From positions 1 to 60,304 of the forward strand of contig CAXAAR010000003.1 in assembly GCA_963966765.1 (NCBI GenBank): DNA of 60,304 nt, read 5' to 3'. Positions 8,712 to 18,473 of the stretch are shown here, piece by piece. Made by a program: the position numbers and the translations under genes. The notes beneath the pieces were generated by a model. That model did no database searches. It was not told the origin of the DNA and saw only the letters and a program-made list of their open reading frames with translations. The stretch is from Aequoribacter sp003520285 (lineage in GTDB: Bacteria > Pseudomonadota > Gammaproteobacteria > Pseudomonadales > Halieaceae). The stretch's first letter is position 1, and the number at the start of each line of letters is the position of its first letter.

Positions 8712-9906
8712 AGTCGATTAGCGCTTCATCTTCGATCCTCGTGATACTGACAACAATCCCGAGGGCAGGGTGGTCAATATAGTGGATCTCGCCACTGCGC
8801 ATCTTCCGAGTTTGTGACAGGGCGATGGCGTGTCGGAAGGGGTACTCTGGGTCGTTGTCTTGCAGGCCATTGCCAAAGACACTATCCGGGCGAGCGCGCT
8901 CTAGTGCTCGGAAACGCTCTCCAATGCCCTGTTCCAGTTGCCAATCAGGCCTGCCTAATGGCGTAACTTCGGTGATGGGCGACTTCGATTCCGTCACAAC
9001 AAGCAGTTTGTTCTCGCTCGTAAGATGAGCAACTGGATCGACCGGTGGTGGGGGAGGAGGCATCCTCCAATCCGGCAGGTACTGTCCAGAGGTGTTAAGC
9101 CACAAATTGGTTTTTACGTGCAAGAATCTCGAGACATAAACGGTAATGTCACCCTGCAGTTCGGGCCAGGGTTCCCCCCAGCTAGCTGTATCCAAACGAA
9201 CAGGGGTAGAGGCTTCTTCATCGGCCAAGATCTCCGCCCAACGTAAATAGGCTAGGACCTGATAATCAGAGTTGTTGGCAAGGCGTTGCCGTGCCCTCAA
9301 GAGTTCCGGTTTGGGGGTCTTTTGATCAGATAACCAGACAGTGGTGACGGGCAAGGGCGTTGCTTCGTCGACATTCTCGATTTGTGAGGTGGCGCCATCG
9401 GGGCGGTTGGGGTTGTCACGCGGAATAATAAATCTCCGCTCGCGGTCAAGTAGCCCTGTCGTGGTCAGATAATCAAGCCTAACTGGGTCGGTTGTAACGT
9501 CGCGTCGCATGGAATCAGCCAACGAATAGTCGTATAACGTTTCGTCTAATCCGGGCCAATCGGGTGGGCTCGGACGTTGCCAGTCGACCGTGATAAGACC
9601 CTGAGAGGTAAGGTCGCTGGTAACCTCGTAAGCTGTTTCGAGCGCGTCGCTGATGTCCGCGTTGGGCTGTATGCGCCACGTCGCGGAGTGAGAGAGTTCC
9701 GGTAGAAGTGGCCATTGCTCTGAATTTAAGGCTTCAGCATCCGTTGGTTTGACCACCAGTACTTCGATCTGATACCAAATTTTTGAGGCATCAGGGTTAT
9801 CTGAGTCGGCCGCCTGCCCTAAGCTTGCTGCGGGTTGCAAGCAGCTCCACAGGAGCACGACGAGTCCGCTTGCTGCGCAATGTTTCGCGACCCATTCCCG
9901 CTTCAT
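8671..9906 (-). CDS. csiV: CsiV-like periplasmic peptidoglycan-associated protein
   Basis: A 411-residue secreted protein. A signal-type N-terminus (Lys/Arg, then a hydrophobic stretch ending near SLGQA) precedes WYQIEVLVVKP, the usual start of the CsiV family. The C-terminal part contains VYVSRFLHVKTNLWL, another family feature. CsiV in Vibrio cholerae binds peptidoglycan and acts through LpoA/PBP1a, so a cell-wall role is inferred. Its ATG overlaps the mfd stop by 4 bases (ATGA), so the two are translationally coupled, as in Pseudomonas where a homologue follows mfd. Confidence 0.8.
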   Translation of the reverse strand: MKREWVAKHCAASGLVVLLWSCLQPAASLGQAADSDNPDASKIWYQIEVLVVKPTDAEALNSEQWPLLPELSHSATWRIQPNADISDALETAYEVTSDLTSQGLITVDWQRPSPPDWPGLDETLYDYSLADSMRRDVTTDPVRLDYLTTTGLLDRERRFIIPRDNPNRPDGATSQIENVDEATPLPVTTVWLSDQKTPKPELLRARQRLANNSDYQVLAYLRWAEILADEEASTPVRLDTASWGEPWPELQGDITVYVSRFLHVKTNLWLNTSGQYLPDWRMPPPPPPVDPVAHLTSENKLLVVTESKSPITEVTPLGRPDWQLEQGIGERFRALERARPDSVFGNGLQDNDPEYPFRHAIALSQTRKMRSGEIHYIDHPALGIVVSITRIEDEALIDFKRSVLEQQPRPD

Positions 9907-12900
9907 GCGGCCCTCTGCGATACTGTCAGTGTTTCAAATAGCTCAAATAAAAACTCTGCTCTTGCGACCGCAGTTGATAACTCAGCCTGAAACTTAAGTC
10001 GGTTTGGCCCTGCGAGCTGATAGTTTTTGGGCTGAGCTTGGATCAGCCGCACCAAGCTGTGAGGGCTGACAGCGGTGCTGTCTTTGAAGACGATACTGCC
10101 GCCGTTGTCACCAATGTCGGCCGATGCGATTCCGGCTGCATCGGCCTGTAGTCGAACCTCTGCACTCAGGAACAAGGTTTTCACGGCCTCTGGCAGCAAT
10201 CCGAAGCGATCGATCATCTCAACCTGAAGTTCGCGCAGATCCTCATGATTTTTGGCAGCACCAATTCGCCGATATAAAATGAGGCGGGTATTAATGTCGG
10301 GAAGATAATCCTCTGGAATAAGAGCTGCGCTGTGCAGATTGATCTCGCTGCCCTGTTCGAGCGGTGCATCGATATTGGGGAGTTCCCCGCGTTTTAAGGC
10401 TGCGACCGCGCCCTCTAGCATTTTTAAGTACAACGCAAATCCTACGCTGTGGATCTGTCCTGACTGATCGTCTCCGAGCAGTTCACCAGCCCCTCTGATC
10501 TCGAGGTCTTGTGTTGCCAAGACGTAGCCCGCTCCTAGGTCGCCCGCGGCTTCGATCGCCTCCAACCGCTTCTCAGCATCTCGGGTCAGGGCCCCTCTGG
10601 GAGGGCACAATAAATAGGCGTAAGCTTGATGATGAGATCGTCCGACACGGCCACGAAGTTGGTGTAGCTGCGCAAGCCCAAGTCGATCCGCGCGGTCCAT
10701 GATGATGGTGTTGGCATTGGGGACATCGATGCCCGTTTCGATGATAGTGGTGCAGACAAGCACATGGAAACGCTGGTGGTAGAAATCCGTCATCACTCGT
10801 TCGAGTTCCGTCTCATGTTGCTGTCCATGGGCAACGGCAATTTTAAGGTCGGGCACCAATGCCTGCAGTTTGCGGGCAGTTTCTTCGATCGTTTTGACTT
10901 CGTTGTGTAAGTAATACACCTGGCCGCCACGCAGGGTTTCGCGCAGGATGGCCTCTTTGATCATGCTGGTGTTGTGTTCTTTGACAAAGGTCTTAATAGA
11001 TAAGCGTTTAGCCGGGGGCGTGGCGATGACAGATAAGTCGCGCATTCCACCAAGCGCCATATTGAGCGTTCGCGGGATCGGTGTGGCGGTTAAGGTGAGA
11101 ATATCGACTTCGGTGCGAAGCGCCTTCAGAGTCTCTTTCTGTTTGACGCCGAATCGATGCTCTTCATCGATGATCAGCAGGCCTAGATCACAAAAAATGA
11201 CGTCGGGGGAGAGCAATTTGTGAGTACCGACTAAAATATCGATCTTGCCCTCGGCCAAGTCTGACAATACCTGCTTGTTCTGAGCGGCGCTGTTAAAACG
11301 GGAGACTACCGCGATCTTGGTATTCCAACCAGCGAAGCGGTCGCATAGGCTGTGATAATGTTGCTGTGCCAGTAGCGTGGTGGGCACGAGAATAGCCACC
11401 TGTTTGGTATTTTGCGTCGCAATAAAGGCTGCTCTCATGGCGACTTCTGTTTTACCAAAGCCAACGTCACCACAGACCAGGCGATCCATCACTTTAGAAG
11501 TGCTCATGTCGTGACAAACTGCGGCGATCGCGGTGGCTTGGTCTGGTGTCTCCTCAAATGGGAATGCAGCGGAAAATCGTTCGTAATCATCTGGGTCGAT
11601 ACAGTGGGCAAAGCCCTGACGGGCCTCTCTTCGAGCGTAGACTTCTAATAGCTGTGCTGCTACATCAGACGCGCGCTCACTGGCTTTGCGACGGGCTTTT
11701 TCCCATTGATCTGAACCCAGTTTATGGAGTGGCGCAGAATCACTATCAGCACCTGCGTAGCGCGAAATAAGGTGGAGTGAGGCAACCGGTACGTAAAGAC
11801 GGGTATTGTCGGCATAGAGCAGTGTGATGAACTCGTTTGGCGCATTATCCACGGTGAGCGTTTGCAGCCCTTCATAGCGCCCGACACCGTGTTCAAGATG
11901 CACCACCGGCGTACCGGCGTGGAGTTCGTTGATATGTCGGTAGGCGTCGTCGTTATTCTGTTCTGCAACGTCTCGGCGTCGGCGCTGTGCCACTTTCCGG
12001 CCGTACAACTGTGCTTCAGCGATTAAGCAGGGTGTGTCGGGACCGAAGTAGAGTCCGCGATCGATCGGTGCCACGGTGATCCCGAGTGGTTTGGGGTTGG
12101 CAACAAACGCATTCCAATTCGCGAATGGCTCCGGTCGCAGGTTGAACCGCGCCAGCGCCTCGAGTAACGCCTCTTGCCGACCCGCTGTTTCAGCAACAAG
12201 CAAAGTACCGGCAAGATGCTGATCAACCCAGAGCTTGAGAGGTTCGATAGCAGAGCGCCCATGGGTGTCGGTGAGTTGAGGTTGCGCTTGACACTGAGTC
12301 ACTAAGTGGACTGGTGCGTCTGGGTTGCGTCTGAGCTCGAGTACGGGTAAATGTTTCAGTTCTTGGTACAGTTGATCAACCGGCAGAATGATCTCTTTTG
12401 GGGGCAGCAGTGGTCGTTTTGGATCGATACCATGTTCGGTATGGCGTGAACACACGTCCTGCCAAAATCGCTCACTCGCTTGGTGGTGATCACCCACAGT
12501 AATAACGGCCGTGTTGGCAGGAAGAAAGTCAAACAGGGTCGCAGTTGCTTCGAAGAACAGCGGCAGAAAGTATTCGGTGCCACCTGGTACGCGGCCGGCA
12601 AGGACCTCTCGGTACATCGGGCAGGCATCATGATCGACATCGAAAGCGTCGTACCAATTCATCATAAAACGGTTGAGCGCTGCTTTGGTCATTGGAAATT
12701 CGCGCGCGGGAAGTAGGTCAATGCGATCAATACTGGTAACGGTGCGCTGTGTTTCAGGGTCGAAGGTTCGAATACTATCGACTTCGGTATCCATAGTGTC
12801 GATGCGGTAGGGTGCGTTACTCCCCATCGGAAATACGTCGAGCAGTGAGCCCCGCAATGCAAATTCACCGTGTTCGTAGACTGTATCGACAGCACTGTAG

Positions 12901-13355
12901 CCGGCATTGAGAAGCTTTTGTCGAAACGCGACCGCATCGAGTTGATCGCCAATTTGCAATTGCAGAGCATTGCTGGCCACATAATCGACCGGGGGTAATC
13001 GGTGCATCGCTGTGGCGATGGGTACGATTAGGATGCCGCGCTCAACGGTAGGGAGCCGATATAGCGTGCGAAGTCGCTCAGAGACGATATCTTGATGGGG
13101 CGAAAAATAATCGTACGGCAAAATTTCCCAATCTGGGAAATTGAGGAGTTCGATTTCACGAGTCAAGAAAAAGGGGATCTCTCGTTCGAGAGCAATAGCG
13201 CTGCTGGTATCATCGACCAGCACCACAATGTGATCATGTCGTGTCGCCAGCTCGGCAATACAGAGCGCTTCTGTGGCACCAAAAAATGGCCCAACTGCAG
13301 TGCGCGTTCCCGCTTTGGTTGGCCATGGAGATGAAGTCGCTAGATCTGTGAACAT
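9903..13355 (-). CDS. mfd: Transcription-repair coupling factor Mfd
   Basis: A 1150-residue DNA translocase that removes stalled RNA polymerase and recruits UvrA. Domains in order: UvrB-homology modules (about 1-350), a RID/CarD-like RNA-polymerase-binding domain with HLEHGVGRYEGL near residue 480, and a RecG-like motor with Walker A GDVGFGKTEVAMRAAF, the DEEH box and RGRVGRS motif VI, then the C-terminal UvrA-binding-surface domain. Its length is normal. It is the first gene of an mfd-csiV operon and divergent from gap. Confidence 0.98.
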   Translation of the reverse strand: MFTDLATSSPWPTKAGTRTAVGPFFGATEALCIAELATRHDHIVVLVDDTSSAIALEREIPFFLTREIELLNFPDWEILPYDYFSPHQDIVSERLRTLYRLPTVERGILIVPIATAMHRLPPVDYVASNALQLQIGDQLDAVAFRQKLLNAGYSAVDTVYEHGEFALRGSLLDVFPMGSNAPYRIDTMDTEVDSIRTFDPETQRTVTSIDRIDLLPAREFPMTKAALNRFMMNWYDAFDVDHDACPMYREVLAGRVPGGTEYFLPLFFEATATLFDFLPANTAVITVGDHHQASERFWQDVCSRHTEHGIDPKRPLLPPKEIILPVDQLYQELKHLPVLELRRNPDAPVHLVTQCQAQPQLTDTHGRSAIEPLKLWVDQHLAGTLLVAETAGRQEALLEALARFNLRPEPFANWNAFVANPKPLGITVAPIDRGLYFGPDTPCLIAEAQLYGRKVAQRRRRDVAEQNNDDAYRHINELHAGTPVVHLEHGVGRYEGLQTLTVDNAPNEFITLLYADNTRLYVPVASLHLISRYAGADSDSAPLHKLGSDQWEKARRKASERASDVAAQLLEVYARREARQGFAHCIDPDDYERFSAAFPFEETPDQATAIAAVCHDMSTSKVMDRLVCGDVGFGKTEVAMRAAFIATQNTKQVAILVPTTLLAQQHYHSLCDRFAGWNTKIAVVSRFNSAAQNKQVLSDLAEGKIDILVGTHKLLSPDVIFCDLGLLIIDEEHRFGVKQKETLKALRTEVDILTLTATPIPRTLNMALGGMRDLSVIATPPAKRLSIKTFVKEHNTSMIKEAILRETLRGGQVYYLHNEVKTIEETARKLQALVPDLKIAVAHGQQHETELERVMTDFYHQRFHVLVCTTIIETGIDVPNANTIIMDRADRLGLAQLHQLRGRVGRSHHQAYAYLLCPPRGALTRDAEKRLEAIEAAGDLGAGYVLATQDLEIRGAGELLGDDQSGQIHSVGFALYLKMLEGAVAALKRGELPNIDAPLEQGSEINLHSAALIPEDYLPDINTRLILYRRIGAAKNHEDLRELQVEMIDRFGLLPEAVKTLFLSAEVRLQADAAGIASADIGDNGGSIVFKDSTAVSPHSLVRLIQAQPKNYQLAGPNRLKFQAELSTAVARAEFLFELFETLTVSQRAA

Positions 13356-13538
13356 ATTCCGCCAATGAGCGTTCTAGTTGTGGCTAAGATGCCGCCTTGA
13401 AGGGGTTCTAGTGTAACGATCTATTGCTTCAAATCCCAGTAAATCGGTCTCGGGCTTGCACCTCGGAGTCGGTTGCACCGATAATACGCGCCGACAGAGC
13501 ATCTCTTACTTTATCGATTCAGACAGACAGGGCTTACC

Positions 13539-15011
13539 ATGAGCGAGAGTAGAAAACGACAGCGACCGGATGATTATTTTGGTGATTGGAAGCAGCGTGA
13601 GGCTCTCGCTGAGGGCATGATTCCCTTGGTGGGTTCGCTCGCTCGCGAAAAGAACGTGAAAAGCTATATTTACGGTAAGTCACTCGTGAACCAGTCGGTT
13701 TTGGACATTATGCGAGCGCATCGCTATGTCCGTCAGATTGAAGAGAACGAAATTTCTGAGTTTGAAACTTTCCCAATCGTGACTGAGCTGGCGTCACTCA
13801 ACCTTGGTCCTGCCCACATTGATATTGGCCGAATGGCAGTCAACTACTACGATCGCGGCCAGGGTCAGGGGCTCTCGGTAGAAGAGTATGTAAGGCGAGA
13901 AGTGGCAGACCTGATTGACGCTACCGACAAGCCGGTCGATCAACCCGTCGATGTGGTGTTGTATGGATTTGGTCGAATTGGTCGATTGATGGCTAGAATC
14001 CTGATCGACAAAACCGATGGTGGCGCGGGTTTGCGCCTTAGAGCGGTGGTCACACGTCGAGGGAGTGCGCCCAACGATCTGTTGAAGCGAGCCAGCCTGT
14101 TGAGGCGAGATTCGGTACACGGAGCATTTAACGGTACTATCCGGGTCGACGAGGAGCGTCAAAGTTTTGTTGCCAATGGCAACGAGGTGCGGGTGATTTA
14201 TGCCGATGACCCGAGCACGATCGACTATACCGCCTACGGGATTCACAACGCAATCGTGGTCGATAATACCGGTGTTTGGCGAGATGAAGCCGGTTTATCG
14301 CAGCACCTCAAGAGTAAGGGGGTTGCCAAAGTTATCTTGACGGCGCCCGGCAAGGGGTCTTTGAAGAACGTGGTGGCGGGTATTAATAATCACCTCATAG
14401 AAGATACCGATACGATTATCTCGGCAGCGTCTTGTACGACCAATGCGATTGCGCCGCCCTTAAAATGTGTCGACGAGCGTTTTGGTATTGCCGCCGGGCA
14501 TGTTGAAACAGTTCACGCGTATACCAACGATCAGAACTTGATCGACAACTACCATAAAGCCGAGCGTCGCGGTCGCAGTGCGGCCTTGAATATGGTGATC
14601 ACGGAAACCGGTGCTGCCAAGGCAGTAGGGAAAGTGTTGCCTCATTTAGATGGTTTGTTGTCGGGGAATGCGATTCGAGTTCCGACGCCGAATGTGTCGA
14701 TGGCTATTTTAAATTTAACTTTAAAGACCGCCACAACGCGCGATGAAATGAATGCTTTTATGCATGAGATGGCGCTGCATAGTAGCCTCAGAAAGCAGAT
14801 TGACTACTCCAATTCGCCTGAGGTGGTCTCGTCTGATTTTGTGGGCTCTCGCCACGCTTGTATTTACGATGCGCAAGCGACCATCGTTAATGGGCATCAA
14901 GCAGTACTCTACTTGTGGTATGACAATGAGTTTGGCTATAGCTGTCAGGTTCATCGAATTTTAGAGCAGATGGCAGGGATTCGATACAAAACCTATCCGA
15001 AAGAGAAATGA
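13539..15011 (+). CDS. Glyceraldehyde-3-phosphate dehydrogenase, long form
   Basis: A 490-residue NAD(P)-dependent GAPDH, predicted to oxidise glyceraldehyde-3-phosphate to 1,3-bisphosphoglycerate or to run in reverse for gluconeogenesis. The Rossmann motif VVLYGFGRIGRLMARI begins near residue 143, and the active-site Cys is C299 in SAASCTTNAIAP. The first ~140 residues are an extension absent from the ~335-residue glycolytic enzyme. A similar long GAPDH sits between mfd and nqrA in Pseudomonas. It is divergent from mfd. Confidence 0.93.
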   Translation: MSESRKRQRPDDYFGDWKQREALAEGMIPLVGSLAREKNVKSYIYGKSLVNQSVLDIMRAHRYVRQIEENEISEFETFPIVTELASLNLGPAHIDIGRMAVNYYDRGQGQGLSVEEYVRREVADLIDATDKPVDQPVDVVLYGFGRIGRLMARILIDKTDGGAGLRLRAVVTRRGSAPNDLLKRASLLRRDSVHGAFNGTIRVDEERQSFVANGNEVRVIYADDPSTIDYTAYGIHNAIVVDNTGVWRDEAGLSQHLKSKGVAKVILTAPGKGSLKNVVAGINNHLIEDTDTIISAASCTTNAIAPPLKCVDERFGIAAGHVETVHAYTNDQNLIDNYHKAERRGRSAALNMVITETGAAKAVGKVLPHLDGLLSGNAIRVPTPNVSMAILNLTLKTATTRDEMNAFMHEMALHSSLRKQIDYSNSPEVVSSDFVGSRHACIYDAQATIVNGHQAVLYLWYDNEFGYSCQVHRILEQMAGIRYKTYPKEK

Positions 15012-15045
15012 TGCAATAATTTCCGAGGATATTGGGTGGTGAGTC

Positions 15046-15075
15046 TGGCTTATACGGGCTCAATTCCGCTATAAT
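15046..15075 (+). promoter_or_regulatory. Candidate sigma-70 promoter of the nqr operon
   Basis: A perfect -10 hexamer TATAAT lies at 15070-15075, about 90 bases before the nqrA ATG. The -35 region (TGGCTT at 15046-15051, 18-base spacer) is a weak match. This is the only convincing -10 between gap and nqrA. Confidence 0.5.
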
Positions 15076-15165
15076 CCGCGTCGAAAATTAGTGTGTCGTC
15101 TGTCTGGCAGGGCAACCTTGTTGATCAGATGGCGTAGCTCGTTGAATCTCCCACGGAAAACTCAG

Positions 15166-16509
15166 ATGATCAAAATTAAACGGGGTCTGAACATCCCGAT
15201 TGAGGGAAAGCCTAAGCAAGCCATTGATACCATCGACGCACCACGCACGGTTGCGCTGGTCGGATACGACTACCACGGTCTAAAACCCACTATGCTCGTG
15301 AGCGAGGGTGAGGTCGTCAAGCAGGGCCAACCACTATTCACTGATAAGAAGAACCCGGGAGTTCACTATACGGCGCCAGTCTCCGGTGTCGTCTCTGCAA
15401 TCAATCGCGGCGCTAAGCGAGTTTTGCAGTCTGTCGTGATTGAGTGTTCAGCAGAGCAGGGCATCGACTTCGGTGCTGTTTCGGCGGAACAGGCTCGGTC
15501 TCTCACGCGCGAGGAGGTAGTGGGCAAGCTGGTCGAGTCCGGGCTATGGACTGCTTTGCGCACCAGACCTTTCAACAAAGTACCCAGTATCGATGCGGAG
15601 CCGACTGCCTTATTCGTGACCGCCATTGATACACAGCCACTTGCCGCTGATCCATCGATTATTATTGCCGAGCACGCTGAAGCTTTTGCTCTCGGGGTTG
15701 ACGTGCTGGCTAAGCTGACCTCGGGTAAAGCTTACGTTTGTGCCGGTGTCGATGCACAGATTCCAGAGGGCGGCGCCCCGAATGTCGAGTTGGCGAGATT
15801 CTCGGGTGTTCATCCCGCGGGATTAGTGGGTACGCATATCCATTATTTGTCGCCTTGCAGTGCAGCAAGACAGGTGTGGCACATCGGTTATCAAGATGCC
15901 ATCGCAGTAGGTCGTCTGATGCTAGAGGGTCGTCTCAGTAGCGAGCGCGTTATTGCACTCTCAGGCCCTCAAGTGTCGAATCCTCGGTTGGTGAGAACGC
16001 TTTTGGGTGCAGATTTAACGGCGCTTTGTGCTGGTGAAATGAAAGAGGGTGAGAACCGAGTTATTTCTGGATCCGTGCTCGGTGGGCGCACAGTGTCGGG
16101 GGCAACAAGTTATCTTGGTCGATACCATTCCCAAGTGACGGTTATCCTAGAGGGAAGAAAGCGCGAGTTTATGGGCTGGCTATCGCCTGGTATGCAGCGA
16201 CACTCTAATATGCGAATTTATTTGAGTAGCCTGTTCGGCTTGAAGCCACTGGCAATGACGACGTCTACCAATGGGTCAGAGCGTGCAATGGTGCCAGTTG
16301 GGACCTATGAACGAATCATGCCGCTCGATATCTTGCCGACCCAGTTGCTGAGATCCTTGATCGTCGGCGATACAGAAACCGCGCAAGCCCTCGGTTGTTT
16401 AGAGCTCGACGAGGAAGATCTGGCGCTGTGCACCTATGTTTGCCCCGGTAAATACGAGTACGGTCCTATTTTGAGGGACAACTTAACGCGCATCGAGCAG
16501 GAGGGTTAA
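15166..16509 (+). CDS. nqrA: Na+-translocating NADH:quinone reductase subunit A
   Basis: A 447-residue peripheral, cytoplasm-facing subunit of Na+-NQR, linked to quinone binding. It starts MIKIKRGLNIPIEGKP, as usual for NqrA; an in-frame upstream ATG at 15091 is rejected because it adds 25 unrelated residues. Its length matches Vibrio NqrA (about 446). It is first in the tight operon nqrABCDEF-apbE-nqrM, which encodes the whole pump plus its two maturation factors. Confidence 0.97.
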   Translation: MIKIKRGLNIPIEGKPKQAIDTIDAPRTVALVGYDYHGLKPTMLVSEGEVVKQGQPLFTDKKNPGVHYTAPVSGVVSAINRGAKRVLQSVVIECSAEQGIDFGAVSAEQARSLTREEVVGKLVESGLWTALRTRPFNKVPSIDAEPTALFVTAIDTQPLAADPSIIIAEHAEAFALGVDVLAKLTSGKAYVCAGVDAQIPEGGAPNVELARFSGVHPAGLVGTHIHYLSPCSAARQVWHIGYQDAIAVGRLMLEGRLSSERVIALSGPQVSNPRLVRTLLGADLTALCAGEMKEGENRVISGSVLGGRTVSGATSYLGRYHSQVTVILEGRKREFMGWLSPGMQRHSNMRIYLSSLFGLKPLAMTTSTNGSERAMVPVGTYERIMPLDILPTQLLRSLIVGDTETAQALGCLELDEEDLALCTYVCPGKYEYGPILRDNLTRIEQEG

Positions 16510-16512
16510 TCG

Positions 16513-17712
16513 GTGAGTTTACGTTCGTTTTTAGATTCAATAGAGCCAAACTTCAAAGAAGGTGGCCGGTACCAATCTTGGTATCCGCTATACGAAGCCG
16601 TAGATACGATTTTTTATTCACCTAGCTCGGTGACTAAGTCGACCGCTCATGTTCGAGACGGTGTTGATTTAAAACGGATTATGATTTCGGTCTGGTTTGC
16701 AGTTTTCCCAGCGATGTTCTACGGAATGTACAACCTCGGTTTTCAAGCCAATGATGTTTTGGCAGCCACCGGCGGCACCTTAGAGGGATGGCGCGGTGCT
16801 CTGCTTTACACTGTCGCGGGTAGCGATCCGAGCAGTATATGGGATTGTTTCTGGTACGGAGCCGTTCACTTTTTACCCATTTACATCGTGACATTTGTGG
16901 TCGGTGGGTTTTGGGAAGTCATGTTCGCGATGCGCCGCGGCCACGAAGTCAACGAGGGCTTTTTCGTTACCTCTATTCTATTCGCGTTAATTTGTCCGCC
17001 CGACTTACCGCTTTGGCAAGCCGCTCTAGGTATTAGCTTTGGGGTCGTGATCGGGAAAGAAGTGTTCGGTGGGACCGGTAAGAACTTCCTCAACCCAGCT
17101 CTGACAGGGCGTGCTTTCCTTTACTTCGCTTATCCCGCTCAGTTGTCAGGCGACGCTGTTTGGGTCGCGGTTGATGGTTACACCAGCGCCACTCCCCTGG
17201 CCTTGAACGCGGTGGGTGGCGTATCTGCTGTGACAGAGCAATGGACCTGGATGCAGGCCTTTATGGGGAATATACCGGGATCGATTGGCGAGACCTCGAC
17301 CTTGCTGGTGCTGCTAGGAGGCGCTTTCCTTCTGGTGATGCGCATAGCGGCGTGGCGAGTGGTTGCTGGCGTCTTTCTGGGTATGTTTTTATTAAGTGGT
17401 TTATTTAATCTGGTCGGCTCTGATTCAAACCCCGCTTTTGCAACACCTTGGCATTGGCACTTGGTCATGGGTGGATTTGCTTTCGGTATGATGTTCATGG
17501 CGACAGATCCCGTCTCCTCTGCCATGACAAACGGCGGTAAGTGGGCCTTTGGCATCCTAGCGGGCGCGATGACCGTGTTGATTCGAGTCGTTAACCCTGC
17601 GTTTCCAGAGGGGATTATGCTGGCGATTTTATTCGCCAACTTGTTCGCGCCCTTGATGGATCACTTTGTTGTTCAAGCGAATATCAAACGGAGGCTTGCG
17701 CGTGTCAGATAA
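16513..17712 (+). CDS. nqrB: Na+-NQR subunit B
   Basis: A 399-residue integral membrane subunit with about 10 hydrophobic helices. It carries a covalently bound FMN: the motif DGYTSAT ends in T227, fitting the D-x2-T/S-x-A-T flavinylation pattern. It starts at GTG 3 bases after nqrA and ends 11 bases into nqrC. NqrB forms much of the Na+ path and quinone site with NqrA. It depends on the ApbE encoded downstream for flavin attachment. Confidence 0.96.
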   Translation: MSLRSFLDSIEPNFKEGGRYQSWYPLYEAVDTIFYSPSSVTKSTAHVRDGVDLKRIMISVWFAVFPAMFYGMYNLGFQANDVLAATGGTLEGWRGALLYTVAGSDPSSIWDCFWYGAVHFLPIYIVTFVVGGFWEVMFAMRRGHEVNEGFFVTSILFALICPPDLPLWQAALGISFGVVIGKEVFGGTGKNFLNPALTGRAFLYFAYPAQLSGDAVWVAVDGYTSATPLALNAVGGVSAVTEQWTWMQAFMGNIPGSIGETSTLLVLLGGAFLLVMRIAAWRVVAGVFLGMFLLSGLFNLVGSDSNPAFATPWHWHLVMGGFAFGMMFMATDPVSSAMTNGGKWAFGILAGAMTVLIRVVNPAFPEGIMLAILFANLFAPLMDHFVVQANIKRRLARVR

Positions 17713-18472
17713 AGACAGTATTGGACGAGTCATTGGCGTTGCTTTAGCGCTGTGTGTTGTGTGTGCAGTGATTGTATCCACTGCTGCAGTGCAGCTGAAA
17801 CCAGCGCAACAGGTGAATAAGACACTCGATTTGAAACGCAACATTTTGCAAGCTGCTGGTCTGTATGACCCGAGCCAGAGCGTCGAAGATCAGTTTGCGA
17901 AGATTTCAACGAAAGTGGTTGATCTTCGTTCGGGGCAGTATACAGATCAAGTGGACCCCAGCAGTTTTGATCAGCGTAAAGCATCAAAGAATCCAGCATT
18001 ATCGGCTGAGCTGTCAGATGAGGAAGATGTTGCTAAGTTATCGCGTCGAGAGCATTTTTCGCTGGTTTATCTGGTAGAAGGTGAGTCGGGCGTTGAGAAA
18101 ATCATTCTGCCGGTCAGAGGATATGGTCTCTGGTCGACCTTATACGGTTTTGTTGCACTCGAATCCGATGCCAATACCATCTCGGGCTTGGGATTCTATG
18201 AGCACGGTGAAACACCGGGCCTAGGGGGCGAAGTTGATAACCCACGTTGGAAGGCCCAGTGGCCTGGCAAGCAGGTTTATCGTGATGGCGCAGTTGAAAT
18301 CGCACTGAATAAAGGCGCAGTGGATCCCGCAAGCGCCAATGCTGATTGGCGAGTAGACGGCTTATCTGGTGCGACTCTGACTGCAAGAGGGGTGACCAAT
18401 CTGGTGCAGTACTGGCTTGGTGAAGATGGGTTTAAGCCATTTCTGGCGAACTTAAAGGCTGGGGAGGCTTAA
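17702..18472 (+). CDS. nqrC: Na+-NQR subunit C
   Basis: A 256-residue subunit with one N-terminal membrane helix and a periplasmic FMN domain. The flavinylation motif DGLSGAT places the FMN-bearing threonine at T225, the same number as the known site in Vibrio cholerae NqrC. The GTG at 17702 is chosen, overlapping nqrB by 11 bases; an upstream ATG at 17666 would add 12 residues from inside nqrB and lacks the family N-terminus. Confidence 0.96.
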   Translation: MSDKDSIGRVIGVALALCVVCAVIVSTAAVQLKPAQQVNKTLDLKRNILQAAGLYDPSQSVEDQFAKISTKVVDLRSGQYTDQVDPSSFDQRKASKNPALSAELSDEEDVAKLSRREHFSLVYLVEGESGVEKIILPVRGYGLWSTLYGFVALESDANTISGLGFYEHGETPGLGGEVDNPRWKAQWPGKQVYRDGAVEIALNKGAVDPASANADWRVDGLSGATLTARGVTNLVQYWLGEDGFKPFLANLKAGEA

Positions 18473-18473
18473 C

